A DNA stretch of 64,000 nt from Pseudomonas salomonii (GCF_900107155.1 NZ_FNOX01000005.1:62001-126000), one strand, 5' to 3'; numbered from the stretch's first letter, positions 1 through 9,335 are shown. Translations and numbers: made by a program. Notes: a model not told the origin generated them from the sequence alone.

Positions 1-1079
1 ACTTTTTCTTCCACGGCGCGCTGGTTCTTGGCCGGGGTCATGTCGATGAAGTCGATCACGATCAGGCCGCCGATGTCGCGCAGGCGCAGCTGGCGGGCGA
101 TTTCTTCGGCTGCTTCCAGGTTGGTCTGCAGCGCGGTTTCTTCGATGTCGCTGCCTTTGGTGGCGCGCGCCGAGTTGATGTCGATGGACACCAGGGCTTC
201 GGTCGGGTCGATCACGATGGAGCCGCCGGAAGGCAGTTCGACCACGCGCTGGAAGGCGGTCTCGATCTGGCTTTCGATCTGGAAACGGTTGAACAGCGGA
301 ACGCTGTCTTCGTAGAGCTTGATCTTGCTGGCGTACTGCGGCATCACCTGGCGAATGAAGGTCAGGGCTTCGTCCTGGGCTTCAACGCTGTCGATCAGCA
401 CTTCGCCGATGTCCTGGCGCAGGTAATCGCGGATGGCGCGGATGATCACGTTGCTTTCCTGGTAGATCAGGAACGGCGCGGAGCGATCCAGGGAGGCTTC
501 TTTGATGGCGGTCCACAGTTGCAGCAGGTAGTCGAGGTCCCACTGCATTTCTTCGCTGCTGCGGCCCAGGCCTGCAGTGCGCACGATCAGGCCCATGTCG
601 GCAGGGGCGATCAGGCCGTTCAGCGCTTCACGCAGTTCGTTGCGTTCTTCGCCTTCGATGCGACGGGAAATGCCGCCGGCACGCGGGTTGTTCGGCATCA
701 GCACCAGGTAACGGCCGGCCAGGGAGATGAAAGTGGTCAGGGCAGCGCCCTTGTTGCCACGTTCTTCTTTTTCGACCTGAACGATGACTTCCTGGCCTTC
801 GCTCAGGACGTCCTTGATGTTCACGCGGCCTTCGGGGGCTTTCTTGAAGTATTCGCGGGAGATTTCTTTGAGGGGCAGGAAGCCGTGGCGCTCGGAGCCG
901 AAATCGACAAAGGCAGCCTCAAGGCTTGGTTCGATGCGAGTAATACGGCCTTTATAGATGTTGGCCTTCTTTTGCTCGCGCGCACCGGATTCGATGTCCA
1001 GGTCATAGAGGCGTTGGCCATCTACCAGTGCAACACGCAACTCTTCGGGTTGAGTTGCGTTAATCAGCATTCTTTTCAT
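1..1079 (-). CDS. rne: Ribonuclease E, N-terminal part (truncated by window edge)
   Basis: This is the essential endoribonuclease that scaffolds the RNA degradosome and processes rRNA and tRNA. The reading frame begins [16 protein letters not shown] and runs off the left edge, giving about 359 residues. The S1 RNA-binding domain spans roughly residues 35-125. The DNase I-like catalytic region follows, and the two metal-binding aspartate motifs VSIDINS and [11 protein letters not shown] lie near the edge. The C-terminal scaffold is outside the window. The gene is divergent from rluC, as in E. coli, and has a very long leader with a good sigma70 promoter. A gene for an RNase E inhibitor (RraB) lies elsewhere in the window at 43.7 kb. 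Confidence 0.97.
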   Translation of the reverse strand, partial: MKRMLINATQPEELRVALVDGQRLYDLDIESGAREQKKANIYKGRITRIEPSLEAAFVDFGSERHGFLPLKEISREYFKKAPEGRVNIKDVLSEGQEVIVQVEKEERGNKGAALTTFISLAGRYLVLMPNNPRAGGISRRIEGEERNELREALNGLIAPADMGLIVRTAGLGRSSEEMQWDLDYLLQLWTAIKEASLDRSAPFLIYQESNVIIRAIRDYLRQDIGEVLIDSVEAQDEALTFIRQVMPQYASKIKLYEDSVPLFNRFQIESQIETAFQRVVELPSGGSIVIDPTEALVSIDINSARATKGSDIEETALQTNLEAAEEIARQLRLRDIGGLIVIDFIDMTPAKNQRAVEEK

Positions 1080-1770
1080 GTTGTACCGTCGGTTTCCGGG
1101 CTGCCGGAAACGGCGTTCGGCACACACGACTTCTCACGGTCGGTGTCAGGTGCGTCAAGAGTGGTTGGCCACTCCAGTGTCCAGCAATAACGAGCCAATT
1201 GGGCCGGTATCGCGACGGACGCGTCCTGCTTGTTAGCGGTGGTGACAAAGGCACCACTTCAACAAAAGCTAAGGTCAGGAGGAGGAATCAACCGGCGACT
1301 GTGGACGAGATGAAGCGTCTTATAAGCCTAATGCTACACGGTCCGACGGTTGTGCATCTCCACCCTACACGTATCCCTGATAATTCGGGTGCTGCCGCGC
1401 GCAGAATCCGCAGCGGGTTGGCATTTACCGTGTACTCCAATGGGGAGTCCACGCTCATGGCTAAACAAGACTAGGTGTGGGCGACTGCGCTCTCACTCAG
1501 CTCTTAACAGGCGTTGTTTCCGAAGCATTCGCCGTGGTCTGGCTCAAGACTGACTGCACTTTGTGAACTGGCCGTAAATATCGGCGCAGAACGCGAGTAT
1601 TCACTCTGCTTTCTGCACTCGCTTCAGGCCTCATGTCACCTGCGCTTGTTACAATCCTGAGCCTTCCAAGGTGGCGAAAGCCCCGTAGGACGGCCTCGCG
1701 TCCTGATGAATTGCGATGGTCAGGGCCGGCAGTTTGCCGCAAGTCCTCTGTCCAGGCCGCTTTTGGCGGC
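1080..1770 (-). other. Long rne 5' leader
   Basis: No convincing gene lies between rne and rluC. The stretch reads as the untranslated leader of rne, about 690 nt if transcription starts near 1771. It contains short hairpins, for example AGGACG/CGTCCT at 1687-1704. In E. coli the rne leader (about 360 nt) mediates feedback by RNase E cleavage of its own mRNA. A similar role here is inference, and the leader is nearly twice as long. Confidence 0.6.
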
Positions 1771-1777
1771 GTTCGCG

Positions 1778-1806
1778 ACTATAGCAGCAATGATTAAGTG
1801 CTTCAA
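1778..1806 (-). promoter_or_regulatory. Sigma70 promoter of rne
   Basis: On the minus strand TTGAAG (-35, 1806-1801) and TATAGT (-10, 1783-1778) are separated by exactly 17 bp. This is the best sigma70 match in the intergenic region and points towards rne. Transcription would start near 1771. Confidence 0.7.
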
Positions 1807-1835
1807 TTCCATAAAAAATTGTTATCATCGCCGCC

Positions 1836-2795
1836 ATGACGACTACCGCCCCCCAGACCCCCAGCGTCCAGCTGCTCGAGGTCTCGCCGGAATATGCCGG
1901 CCAACGCATCGACAATTTTCTCCTGGCCAGGCTCAAAGGCGTGCCCAAGACCTTGATTTACCGCATCTTGCGTAAAGGTGAAGTGCGCGTGAACAAAGGC
2001 CGGATCAAGCCCGAGTACAAGCTGCAGGCGGGCGATATCGTCCGTGTGCCGCCAGTGCGCGTGCCTGAGCGTGACGAGCCGGTGCCATTGGCCCAGGGCC
2101 TGTTGCAGCGCCTGGAAGCGTCGATTGTCTTCGAAGACAACAAGCTGATCGTGATCAACAAGCCTTGCGGCATTGCGGTTCACGGCGGCAGTGGCCTGAC
2201 GTTCGGGGTGATCGAAGCCTTTCGTCAGTTGCGACCCGATGCCAAGGAGCTGGAACTGGTCCACCGCTTGGACCGTGACACCTCCGGCCTGCTGATGATC
2301 GCCAAAAAACGCAGCATGTTGCGTCACCTGCACACCGCCTTGCGTGGCGATGGCGTGGACAAGCGCTACATGGCACTGGTACGGGGCAACTGGGCCAGTT
2401 CCATCAAGAGCGTGCGTGCGCCGTTGCAGAAGAGCAACCTGCGCTCCGGCGAGCGCATGGTCGAAGTGGACGAGGAGGGCAAAGAAGCCCTGACCCTGTT
2501 CAAGGTGCTGCGCCGCTTCGGTGACTTCGCCACTATGGTCGAGGCCAAGCCTGTGACCGGGCGTACCCACCAGATTCGTGTGCACACCCTGCACGCGGGC
2601 CACTGCATCGCTGGTGATACCAAGTACGGCGATGAGGATTTCTCCAGGGAAATTCGCGACCTGGGCGGCAAGCGCCTGTTCCTGCACGCCTACATGCTCA
2701 CCGTGCCGCTGCCCGATGGCGGCGAGCTGAAGTTGCAGGCGCCGGTCGACGAAATGTGGGCCAAGACCGTGGAGCGTTTGAGTGTCGCACCCTGA
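1836..2795 (+). CDS. rluC: 23S rRNA pseudouridine synthase RluC
   Basis: This enzyme converts specific uridines of 23S rRNA (955, 2504 and 2580 in E. coli) to pseudouridine. The protein has 319 residues. An S4 RNA-binding domain occupies about residues 22-80 ([20 protein letters not shown]). The RluA-family catalytic domain follows, with the motif [11 protein letters not shown] and the nucleophile at Asp146. The position divergent from rne is the conserved gammaproteobacterial arrangement. The stop overlaps the GTG start of the next gene by 14 bases, so the two are probably translationally coupled. Confidence 0.96.
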   Translation: MTTTAPQTPSVQLLEVSPEYAGQRIDNFLLARLKGVPKTLIYRILRKGEVRVNKGRIKPEYKLQAGDIVRVPPVRVPERDEPVPLAQGLLQRLEASIVFEDNKLIVINKPCGIAVHGGSGLTFGVIEAFRQLRPDAKELELVHRLDRDTSGLLMIAKKRSMLRHLHTALRGDGVDKRYMALVRGNWASSIKSVRAPLQKSNLRSGERMVEVDEEGKEALTLFKVLRRFGDFATMVEAKPVTGRTHQIRVHTLHAGHCIAGDTKYGDEDFSREIRDLGGKRLFLHAYMLTVPLPDGGELKLQAPVDEMWAKTVERLSVAP

Positions 2796-3441
2796 CTACA
2801 AGCTGCTGATTTTTGATTGGGACGGCACGCTGTGCAATTCCATTGGGCGCATCGTCGACTCAATGCACGCGGCCTCGACCCGTTCGGGTTTCGAGTTGTG
2901 CACGGATCTGGCGGTAAAAGGCATTATCGGTCTGGGGCTGCCCGAGGCGATCCGTACCTTGTACCCCCGGATCAGCGACACAGAGCTGGTGACTTTTCGT
3001 GACCATTACGCCGACCACTACATAGGGCTGGAGGCCACGCCTTCGCCGCTGTTTGACGGCGTAAGGCAATCCCTGGAGGCGTTTCGCGCCGAGGGTTATC
3101 ACTTGGCTGTGGCCACCGGCAAGGCCCGTCGCGGGCTGGATCGGGTGCTCAAGGCCCACGGGTTTGAAGATTATTTCGATATCACCCGTGCAGCGGATGA
3201 AACCGCCAGCAAACCTCACCCTCTGATGCTGGAGCAGATCCTGGCGCATTGCGGCCTAGCGCCGCGTCAGGCGTTGATGGTGGGTGACGCTTCCTTCGAC
3301 CTGATGATGGCGCGCAATGCCGGCATGGACAGCGTGGCGGTCAGCTACGGTGCCCAGGCTGCCGAAGCCTTGCAGGCATACGAGCCCAGGCTGACGATTG
3401 ATCATTTTTCTGAACTGCACGCCTGGCTCAGCCGGGCCTGA
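2782..3441 (+). CDS. HAD-IA family phosphatase (phosphoglycolate phosphatase-like)
   Basis: A 219-residue haloacid dehalogenase hydrolase. Motif I is DWDGTLCNS (nucleophile Asp and acid/base Asp), motif II is the threonine in VATGKARRG, a lysine lies in the SKPHP segment, and motif IV is [14 protein letters not shown]. The small alpha-helical cap between motifs I and II is typical of the Gph/PGMB subgroup. The GTG start at 2782 lies inside the end of rluC and no better in-frame start exists. The substrate cannot be read from sequence. Repair or housecleaning of a phosphorylated metabolite is likely. Confidence 0.9.
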   Translation: MSHPDYKLLIFDWDGTLCNSIGRIVDSMHAASTRSGFELCTDLAVKGIIGLGLPEAIRTLYPRISDTELVTFRDHYADHYIGLEATPSPLFDGVRQSLEAFRAEGYHLAVATGKARRGLDRVLKAHGFEDYFDITRAADETASKPHPLMLEQILAHCGLAPRQALMVGDASFDLMMARNAGMDSVAVSYGAQAAEALQAYEPRLTIDHFSELHAWLSRA

Positions 3442-3465
3442 TAAGTCTTTGCTGGGGTTAATGGC

Positions 3466-4449
3466 ATGAGTGACGAGTGGAAAGCGCCCGAAAAGGCCGA
3501 AAGCGGTGATGATAAAAGCTGGAAGCTGTTGGAGAAGACCCTGCTGGCCAGTGTCCAGGAGCAACGCCGAGCGCGTCGCTGGGGGATTTTCTTCAAGTTG
3601 CTGACGTTTATCTGGCTCATCGCCATGCTGGCGTTGTTCAGCCCGTTGATGGACATGGAAAAAAGCGCCACCCGTAGCAACAACTACACCGCCTTTATCG
3701 ACGTGAACGGGGTGATTGCCGATAAGGAGTCCGCCAGCGCCGATAATATCGTCGGCGGCCTGCGTGCGGCGTTCGAGGACCCCAAGGTCAAGGGCGTGAT
3801 CCTGCGCATCAACAGCCCAGGTGGCAGCCCTGTGCAGTCGGGCTACGTGTATGACGAGATTCGCCGCCTGCGCGGCCTGCACCCGGACATCAAGCTGTAC
3901 GCGGTGATTTCCGACCTGGGCGCCTCGGGGGCCTATTACATCGCCAGCGCCGCTGACCAGATCTATGCCGACAAGGCCAGCCTGGTCGGCTCCATTGGTG
4001 TGACAGCGGCCGGTTACGGCTTTGTCGGTACCATGGAGAAGTTGGGGGTGGAGCGTCGCACCTACACCTCGGGTGAGCACAAGTCGTTCCTCGATCCGTT
4101 CCAGCCACAAAAGGCCGATGAAACCCAGTTCTGGCAGGGCGTGCTCGACACCACCCATCGTCAGTTCATTGCCAGTGTTAAACAGGGGCGTGGCGATCGT
4201 CTGAAGGACAAGGACCATCCTGAGCTGTTCTCCGGCCTGGTGTGGTCCGGTGAGCAGGCATTGCCGTTGGGTTTGATCGACGGCCTGGGCAGTGCCAGTT
4301 CGGTGGCGCGCGATGTGATTGGCGAGAAGGAACTGGTGGACTTCACTGTTCAGGAATCGCCGTTTGATCGCTTCTCCAAGAAGCTGGGTGCCAGTGTGGC
4401 GGAGAAGCTGGCCTACTACATGGGCTTCCAGGGTCCGACGCTGCGCTGA
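3466..4449 (+). CDS. sppA: Signal peptide peptidase SppA (S49 family, short form)
   Basis: An inner-membrane serine protease that degrades cleaved signal peptides. It has 327 residues, the single-domain short form rather than the roughly 600-residue duplicated E. coli form. The cytoplasmic N-terminus is charged, followed by one transmembrane segment at about residues 40-60. The periplasmic protease domain carries the nucleophile Ser154 (DLGASGAYY) and the general base Lys206 (SGEHKSFLD). It follows the HAD gene by 24 bases in the same direction and is probably in the rluC operon. Confidence 0.94.
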   Translation: MSDEWKAPEKAESGDDKSWKLLEKTLLASVQEQRRARRWGIFFKLLTFIWLIAMLALFSPLMDMEKSATRSNNYTAFIDVNGVIADKESASADNIVGGLRAAFEDPKVKGVILRINSPGGSPVQSGYVYDEIRRLRGLHPDIKLYAVISDLGASGAYYIASAADQIYADKASLVGSIGVTAAGYGFVGTMEKLGVERRTYTSGEHKSFLDPFQPQKADETQFWQGVLDTTHRQFIASVKQGRGDRLKDKDHPELFSGLVWSGEQALPLGLIDGLGSASSVARDVIGEKELVDFTVQESPFDRFSKKLGASVAEKLAYYMGFQGPTLR

Positions 4450-4472
4450 TATTTCGGCCCTGATGTAGGTCG

Positions 4473-4567
4473 AAATGTGGGAGCGGGCTTGCTCGCGAAT
4501 ACGGTGGGTCTGTGACAGATATGTTGGCTGACACTCCGCTTTCGCGAGCAAGCCCGCTCCCACATTT
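4473..4567. repeat. REPIN (two inverted REP units), copy 1
   Basis: Two nearly perfect inverted arms start AAATGTGGGAGCGGGC and end GCCCGCTCCCACATTT, with the core TTGCTCGCGAA inside each arm and a roughly 40-bp variable centre. The element sits between the converging ends of sppA and maf. It is a non-autonomous element mobilised by RAYT transposases; no RAYT gene is present in this window. Confidence 0.9.
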
Positions 4568-4583
4568 GGCTTTGCGGTAGGGC

Positions 4584-5162
4584 CTAGGGGATTTGCACGC
4601 CTTCAGCCAGCAGCATGTCCACCAGTCGAATCAGCGGCAGGCCGACCAGGCTGGTCGCATCCGGCCCTTCGGTGCTCTGAAACAGGCTCACACCCAGCCC
4701 TTCGGCCTTGAAGCTGCCTGCGCAGTCATAAGGCTGTTCCGCGCGCAAATAACGCTCGATGCGCTCCACACTCAGTTCGCGCATCTGCACGGTAAATGGC
4801 ACGCAGTCTACCTGGCAGTGGCCCGTCTCACTGTTGAGCAGCGCCAGGCCGGTCAAAAAGCTCACGCGTTTGCCGCTGGCAGCCAGTAATTGCTCGCGGG
4901 CGTTTTCAAAGGTGTGGGGTTTGCCGATAATGCGGCCATCGAGTGCGGCCACCTGATCGGAGCCGATAATCAAATGCCCTGGGTGACGGGCGGCGAGGGC
5001 GCGGGCTTTCTCTTGCGCCAGGCGCTTGACCAGCTCAATGGCCGATTCATTTGCGCGATGGCTTTCGTCGATATCCGGCGAGCTGCAGATGAACGGTAGG
5101 TGCAGGCGGGCCAGCAATTCCCGGCGATAAACCGAGCTGGAAGCGAGTAATAAAGGCAGCAT
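4584..5162 (-). CDS. maf: Maf/YceF nucleoside triphosphate pyrophosphatase
   Basis: A house-cleaning nucleotide pyrophosphatase. The YceF subgroup of this family hydrolyses 7-methyl-GTP. The protein has 192 residues and starts MLPLLLASSSVYRRELLARL, where the Maf substrate loop (LASSSxxRRELL) is at the very N-terminus. The catalytic-base region is GSDQVAALDGRIIGKP, followed by GLPLIRLVDML near the end. The longer frame upstream of this ATG has no support. It is divergent from yceD-rpmF-plsX, the same neighbourhood as E. coli yceF, which favours YceF over YhdE. Confidence 0.93.
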   Translation of the reverse strand: MLPLLLASSSVYRRELLARLHLPFICSSPDIDESHRANESAIELVKRLAQEKARALAARHPGHLIIGSDQVAALDGRIIGKPHTFENAREQLLAASGKRVSFLTGLALLNSETGHCQVDCVPFTVQMRELSVERIERYLRAEQPYDCAGSFKAEGLGVSLFQSTEGPDATSLVGLPLIRLVDMLLAEGVQIP

Positions 5163-5230
5163 GGGTGTCTCCTCGAGGCAGCCGCCGATTCTAGCGGGGC
5201 GACCAGCTGACGCACAGGGCTGAATTTCCT

Positions 5231-5258
5231 TTGACATGGCTGGGTGCATCCCTATAAT
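5231..5258 (+). promoter_or_regulatory. Near-consensus sigma70 promoter of yceD-rpmF-plsX
   Basis: A perfect TTGACA (5231-5236) and a perfect TATAAT (5253-5258) are separated by 16 bp. The expected start point is 5264-5268, at or within four bases of the yceD ATG at 5268. It is the strongest promoter visible in the window, as expected for a ribosomal-protein operon. Confidence 0.9.
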
Positions 5259-5267
5259 GCTGCGCCT

Positions 5268-5798
5268 ATGTTGAATGACCCGATTCCACCTCACGTTGAC
5301 CCGCGCAAATTGGCTGATCGTGGCACCACCCTTCAAGGTGAAGTGCTGCTGGCCGATTTGGAGAGACTCTGCGACCCGCTTTCCGACACTGTCGGTACGG
5401 TGCAGGCTAAATTCGTTTTTGAACGAGATGAACGTAAGTCTGTGGTAATCCACAGCTTTATCGACACCGAAGTCAAAATGGTTTGCCAGCGTTGTCTTGA
5501 GCTGGTCACCCTGCCGATCCACAGCGAATGCAGTTATGCTGTGGTGAAAGAGGGTGCGAATACCCAGTCGTTGCCGAAAGGTTATGACGTGCTGGAACTG
5601 GGCGAAGATCCATTGGATCTGCATGCACTGATCGAGGAGGAGCTTTTGCTCGCCTTGCCCATTGTGCCTGCTCATCATCCGGAAGAATGCCAGCAGCCGG
5701 AGGGCCTTGATGACGAGGCCGAGCCGAGCGAGGACGAGGTAACGCGGTCCAACCCGTTCAGTGTATTGGCGCAGTTAAAGCGTGACCCAAACGTTTAG
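5268..5798 (+). CDS. yceD: YceD, DUF177 23S rRNA accumulation protein
   Basis: A 176-residue DUF177 protein. In E. coli and in plants this family is needed for normal 23S rRNA accumulation. Two cysteines in VCQRCLELV, within a mid-protein beta-rich segment, are typical. The C-terminus is acidic and ends in NPFSVLAQLKRD, a conserved signature. The start MLNDPIPPH was chosen because the ATG 24 bases upstream lies inside the promoter. That leaves almost no leader, so the mRNA may be translated as a leaderless message. It is cotranscribed with rpmF. Confidence 0.93.
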   Translation: MLNDPIPPHVDPRKLADRGTTLQGEVLLADLERLCDPLSDTVGTVQAKFVFERDERKSVVIHSFIDTEVKMVCQRCLELVTLPIHSECSYAVVKEGANTQSLPKGYDVLELGEDPLDLHALIEEELLLALPIVPAHHPEECQQPEGLDDEAEPSEDEVTRSNPFSVLAQLKRDPNV

Positions 5799-5811
5799 GA
5801 GTTAATCAATT

Positions 5812-5994
5812 ATGGCTGTTCAGCAGAACAAAAAATCCCGCTCTGCCCGTGACATGCGTCGTTCGCACGATGCCCTGACGGCAAGCACTCTGTCTGTAGA
5901 AAAAACCACCGGTGAAATTCACCTGCGTCACCACGTATCGCCAGAAGGCGTATACCGTGGCCGTAAAGTGATCGAAAAGGGCGCTGACGAGTAA
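5812..5994 (+). CDS. rpmF: 50S ribosomal protein L32
   Basis: A 60-residue basic protein starting [20 protein letters not shown], the standard bL32 N-terminus, with [21 protein letters not shown] at the C-terminal end shared by proteobacterial L32. It lacks zinc-binding cysteines (C-minus form). A clear AGGAG ribosome-binding site sits just after the yceD stop. The yceD-rpmF-plsX order is the conserved operon linking ribosome and membrane synthesis. Confidence 0.98.
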   Translation: MAVQQNKKSRSARDMRRSHDALTASTLSVEKTTGEIHLRHHVSPEGVYRGRKVIEKGADE

Positions 5995-5998
5995 TCAC

Positions 5999-7009
5999 TT
6001 GTCTGCTCAAGTCATCGCGATTGACGCAATGGGCGGGGACTTCGGTCCCCGCAGCATTGTTCAGGCTTGCGTTGCCAGCCTGACTGCTACGCCCTCGCTG
6101 CACCTGACCCTCGTCGGTCAACATTCCCTACTTGAAGAACTGATTGCCGGCCATCCGGCGGTGGATCGCGCGCGCCTGACCGTTACTGCGGCCAGCGAAA
6201 CCATCGGCATGGATGAGAAACCCGCGGCAGCCTTGCGTGGCAAGCCCGACTCTTCAATGCGGGTAGCCCTTGAGTTGTTGCGTGATGGCAAGGTGCAAGC
6301 CTGTGTCAGTGCCGGCAATACCGGGGCGTTGATGGCGTTGTCGCGTCATGTGCTCAAGACGTTGCCGGGTATTGATCGGCCGGCCATGGTTGCGGCGATT
6401 CCGACGCAAAAAGGCTATTGCCAACTGCTGGACCTGGGTGCAAACGTCGATTGCAGTGCCGAGCACCTGCTCCAGTTCGCCGTGATGGGCTCGGTGGCCG
6501 CTGAAGCGCTGGGTGTGGCCCGGCCGCGCGTGGCGTTGCTCAATATCGGCACTGAAGACATCAAGGGCAATCAGCAGGTCAAGCTGGCTGCCGCCTTGTT
6601 GCAAGGTGCGCGGGGCTTGAACTACATCGGTTTTGTCGAAGGTGACGGCTTGTACCGCGGCGAGGCGGATGTGGTGGTGTGCGACGGGTTTGTCGGCAAT
6701 ATCCTGCTCAAGTCCAGCGAAGGCCTGGCGACCATGATCGCCACGCGTATCGAAGCCTTGTTCAAGCACAATCTGGCCTCACGCATGGTCGGCGCGCTGG
6801 CGTTGCCGTTGATGCGCCGTCTGCAGGCTGACCTAGCGCCGGCACGGCATAATGGCGCGAGTTTTCTGGGGCTGCAGGGCATTGTGGTAAAAAGCCACGG
6901 CTCGGCCGGTGTGCAGGGCTTTCAAAGTGCGATTGCGCGAGCGTTGATCGAGATCCAGGAAAACCTGCCGCAACGTTTGCACGGGCGTCTTGAGGATCTG
7001 TTGCCTTAG
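5999..7009 (+). CDS. plsX: Phosphate acyltransferase PlsX
   Basis: It converts acyl-ACP and phosphate to acyl-phosphate, the acyl donor for PlsY in phospholipid synthesis, and acts as a peripheral membrane protein. The 336-residue protein opens [17 protein letters not shown], the signature N-terminus, and has the family segments [10 protein letters not shown] and [15 protein letters not shown]. The start codon is TTG, four bases after the rpmF stop. No ATG fits upstream of the conserved IAIDAMGGD motif. The rare start may limit expression relative to L32. Confidence 0.96.
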   Translation: MSAQVIAIDAMGGDFGPRSIVQACVASLTATPSLHLTLVGQHSLLEELIAGHPAVDRARLTVTAASETIGMDEKPAAALRGKPDSSMRVALELLRDGKVQACVSAGNTGALMALSRHVLKTLPGIDRPAMVAAIPTQKGYCQLLDLGANVDCSAEHLLQFAVMGSVAAEALGVARPRVALLNIGTEDIKGNQQVKLAAALLQGARGLNYIGFVEGDGLYRGEADVVVCDGFVGNILLKSSEGLATMIATRIEALFKHNLASRMVGALALPLMRRLQADLAPARHNGASFLGLQGIVVKSHGSAGVQGFQSAIARALIEIQENLPQRLHGRLEDLLP

Positions 7010-7135
7010 GCGAATCGGCCCGGGAGTGCTTAAATGTGACCGGCCAGTTCAATTGACCATCCAATCTGTCAGTTTCGTTCGCGCCCACCGTCGGTGCGGG
7101 CATTTTTGACGACCAGATCATTAGGGGCTTGTTAC

Positions 7136-8074
7136 ATGTCTACATCCCTCGCATTCGTCTTTCCAGGGCAGGGTTCGCAGTCCCTCGGCATGTTGGCCGA
7201 GCTGGGCGCGCACCATCCGCTGATCCTGGAAACCTTCAAGGAAGCTTCCGATGCCCTGGGTTACGACCTGTGGGCACTGACCCAGCAAGGGCCGGAAGAG
7301 CAACTCAATCAAACCGATAAAACCCAGCCGGCGATCCTGACCGCCTCGATCGCCCTGTGGCGCTTGTGGCTGGCCGAAGGCGGTGCACGCCCGGCTTACG
7401 TGGCCGGTCACAGCCTGGGCGAGTACAGCGCCTTGGTGGCCGCCGGCAGCCTGACCCTCGCTGAAGCGGTCAAGCTGGTCGAGCGCCGTGGTCAGTTGAT
7501 GCAAGAAGCTGTTCCAGCCGGGCAGGGCGGCATGGCCGCTATCCTCGGCCTGGACGACGCTGTGGTGATCGAAGCCTGCGCCGAAGCGGCCCAGGGCGAA
7601 GTGGTCAGCGCAGTGAACTTCAACTCCCCTGGCCAGGTGGTCATCGCCGGCGCCAAGGCCGCTGTCGAGCGCGCCATTGAGGGCTGCAAGGCCCGTGGTG
7701 CCAAGCGCGCCTTGCCGTTGCCGGTGAGCGTGCCGTCGCACTGCGAGCTGATGCGCCCGGCTGCCGAGCGTTTTGCCGAGTCCATCGCCGCCATCAATTG
7801 GCAGGCGCCGCAGATCCCGCTGGTACAGAACGTCAGCGCGGCCGTTGCCGCCGACCTCGACACCCTGAAGCGCGACCTGCTGGAGCAGCTTTACAAGCCG
7901 GTACGCTGGGTTGAGTCGGTACAGACCCTGGCTGCCAATGGTGCCACTGAGTTGGTCGAGTGCGGCCCGGGCAAAGTCCTGGCCGGCCTGAACAAGCGTT
8001 GCGCCGATGGCGTGTCGACTGCCAACCTCAATACCCCGGATGCCTTCGCTGCCGCGCGCGCGGCACTGGCCTGA
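7136..8074 (+). CDS. fabD: Malonyl-CoA:ACP transacylase
   Basis: It loads malonyl groups onto acyl carrier protein for type II fatty-acid synthesis. The 312-residue protein has FPGQGSQ at the N-terminus, nucleophile Ser93 in GHSLGEYSA and catalytic His202 in VPSHCELM. The start MSTSLAFVFPGQG was preferred over an ATG 42 bases upstream because it matches the family N-terminus. In enterobacteria fabH lies between plsX and fabD. Its absence here is normal for Pseudomonas, where another ketosynthase initiates synthesis. Confidence 0.97.
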   Translation: MSTSLAFVFPGQGSQSLGMLAELGAHHPLILETFKEASDALGYDLWALTQQGPEEQLNQTDKTQPAILTASIALWRLWLAEGGARPAYVAGHSLGEYSALVAAGSLTLAEAVKLVERRGQLMQEAVPAGQGGMAAILGLDDAVVIEACAEAAQGEVVSAVNFNSPGQVVIAGAKAAVERAIEGCKARGAKRALPLPVSVPSHCELMRPAAERFAESIAAINWQAPQIPLVQNVSAAVAADLDTLKRDLLEQLYKPVRWVESVQTLAANGATELVECGPGKVLAGLNKRCADGVSTANLNTPDAFAAARAALA

Positions 8075-8095
8075 ACCCCTTTAGGAGAAGCCTGC

Positions 8096-8839
8096 ATGAG
8101 TCTGCAAGGTAAAGTTGCACTGGTTACTGGCGCAAGCCGTGGCATTGGCCAGGCGATCGCCCTGGAACTGGGCCGTCAAGGCGCCGTTGTGATCGGCACC
8201 GCCACTTCCGCTTCGGGCGCTGAGCGTATTGCCGCGACCTTGAAGGAAAACGGCGTGCAAGGCACCGGTCTTGAGCTGAATGTGACCAGCGACGCGTCTG
8301 TTGCTGCTGTGCTGGCCGAGATCACTACACAGTTCGGCGCACCGGCTATTCTGGTGAACAACGCCGGTATCACCCGTGACAACCTGATGATGCGCATGAA
8401 AGACGACGAGTGGTACGACGTGGTCGATACCAACTTGAACAGTCTGTTTCGCCTGTCCAAGGGTGTTTTGCGCGGCATGACCAAGGCGCGTTGGGGCCGA
8501 ATTATCAATATTGGCTCCGTAGTGGGTGCCATGGGCAACGCAGGCCAAGTAAACTATGCAGCGGCCAAGGCCGGTCTGGAAGGTTTCAGCCGTGCATTGG
8601 CCCGTGAAGTCGGTTCGCGTTCGATTACGGTCAACTCGGTGGCCCCAGGGTTCATCGACACCGATATGACCCGCGAACTGCCGGAAGCACAGCGTGAAGC
8701 GTTGCTGACCCAGATTCCGCTGGGCCGTCTGGGCCAGGCTCAAGAGATCGCAAATGTGGTCACTTTCCTGGCATCCGACGGTGCGGCATACGTGACTGGG
8801 GCTACAATCCCGGTGAACGGCGGGATGTACATGAGTTAA
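8096..8839 (+). CDS. fabG: 3-oxoacyl-ACP reductase
   Basis: NADPH-dependent ketoreductase of fatty-acid elongation. The 247-residue classical SDR has the cofactor motif TGASRGIG (11-18), NNAG (88-91) and the catalytic triad Ser141, Tyr154 and Lys158 (YAAAK). The C-terminal GGMYM end is typical of FabG. An AGGAG ribosome-binding site follows the fabD stop by a few bases, showing operon organisation. Confidence 0.97.
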   Translation: MSLQGKVALVTGASRGIGQAIALELGRQGAVVIGTATSASGAERIAATLKENGVQGTGLELNVTSDASVAAVLAEITTQFGAPAILVNNAGITRDNLMMRMKDDEWYDVVDTNLNSLFRLSKGVLRGMTKARWGRIINIGSVVGAMGNAGQVNYAAAKAGLEGFSRALAREVGSRSITVNSVAPGFIDTDMTRELPEAQREALLTQIPLGRLGQAQEIANVVTFLASDGAAYVTGATIPVNGGMYMS

Positions 8840-9031
8840 ATTGTGACGGATCGCTTCAAAAAAATGTCATACGAGCTGTCTAAAATCCGTTATAAAGCTG
8901 CAACTTAATTTATAGGCAGGTGGCCGGTCGGGTACGAGGGTGAAGCTTTCAGTTGAAAAGCTGAAAAGGCTTTCTATACACTTACCCACTGGCCAGCTGC
9001 CTGAATTTGTCCATTAGGAGTTAAACAAGGT
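8840..9031 (+). promoter_or_regulatory. Structured acpP leader
   Basis: The 192-bp fabG-acpP gap contains a 14-bp inverted repeat with one mismatch and one G-U pair: arm 1 at 8915-8928 (GGCAGGTGGCCGGT) and arm 2 at 8988-9001. A smaller hairpin (TTTCAG/CTGAAA) lies inside the loop. The structure ends about 30 bases before the acpP start. The upstream AT-rich segment (8881-8896) may hold the acpP promoter, but I see no clean -35. Confidence 0.5.
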
Positions 9032-9268
9032 ATGAGCACCATCGAAGAGCGCGTCAAGAAAATCGTTGCCGAGCAACTGGGCGTTAAAGAAGAAGAAGTG
9101 ACCAACTCCGCTTCCTTCGTTGAAGACCTGGGTGCCGATTCCCTTGACACCGTTGAGCTGGTGATGGCTCTGGAAGAGGAATTCGAGACCGAAATCCCGG
9201 ACGAAGAAGCTGAAAAAATCACTACTGTTCAAGCTGCTATCGACTACGTTACTGCCCACCAGGCGTAA
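9032..9268 (+). CDS. acpP: Acyl carrier protein
   Basis: A 78-residue acidic protein that carries growing acyl chains on a 4'-phosphopantetheine arm. The attachment site is Ser37 in the invariant GADSLD motif. It starts [12 protein letters not shown], as other proteobacterial ACPs do, with a TAGGAG ribosome-binding site 11 bases upstream. It lies between fabG and fabF. The structured leader and a dedicated terminator suggest that a short abundant acpP transcript is made in addition to operon read-through. Confidence 0.99.
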   Translation: MSTIEERVKKIVAEQLGVKEEEVTNSASFVEDLGADSLDTVELVMALEEEFETEIPDEEAEKITTVQAAIDYVTAHQA

Positions 9269-9296
9269 TAGTTTGTAGTCGTCGCTTGCTGTCAGG

Positions 9297-9335
9297 GAAA
9301 AACCGCACTGCTGTAACGGCGTGCGGTTTTTTCTT
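9297..9335 (+). terminator. Terminator after acpP
   Basis: Inverted repeat ACCGCAC/GTGCGGT (9302-9308 and 9321-9327) followed by TTTTTTCTTT. It lies between acpP and fabF and would separate the abundant acpP message from fabF. Confidence 0.85.

Noticed and set aside
1199..1553. Short plus-strand ORFs in the rne-rluC gap
   Set aside because: No family similarity recognised, no ribosome-binding sites. They lie opposite the presumed rne leader.
7010..7135. Missing fabH between plsX and fabD
   Set aside because: Pseudomonas normally lacks fabH here and starts fatty-acid synthesis with another ketosynthase, so it is not a deletion specific to this strain.
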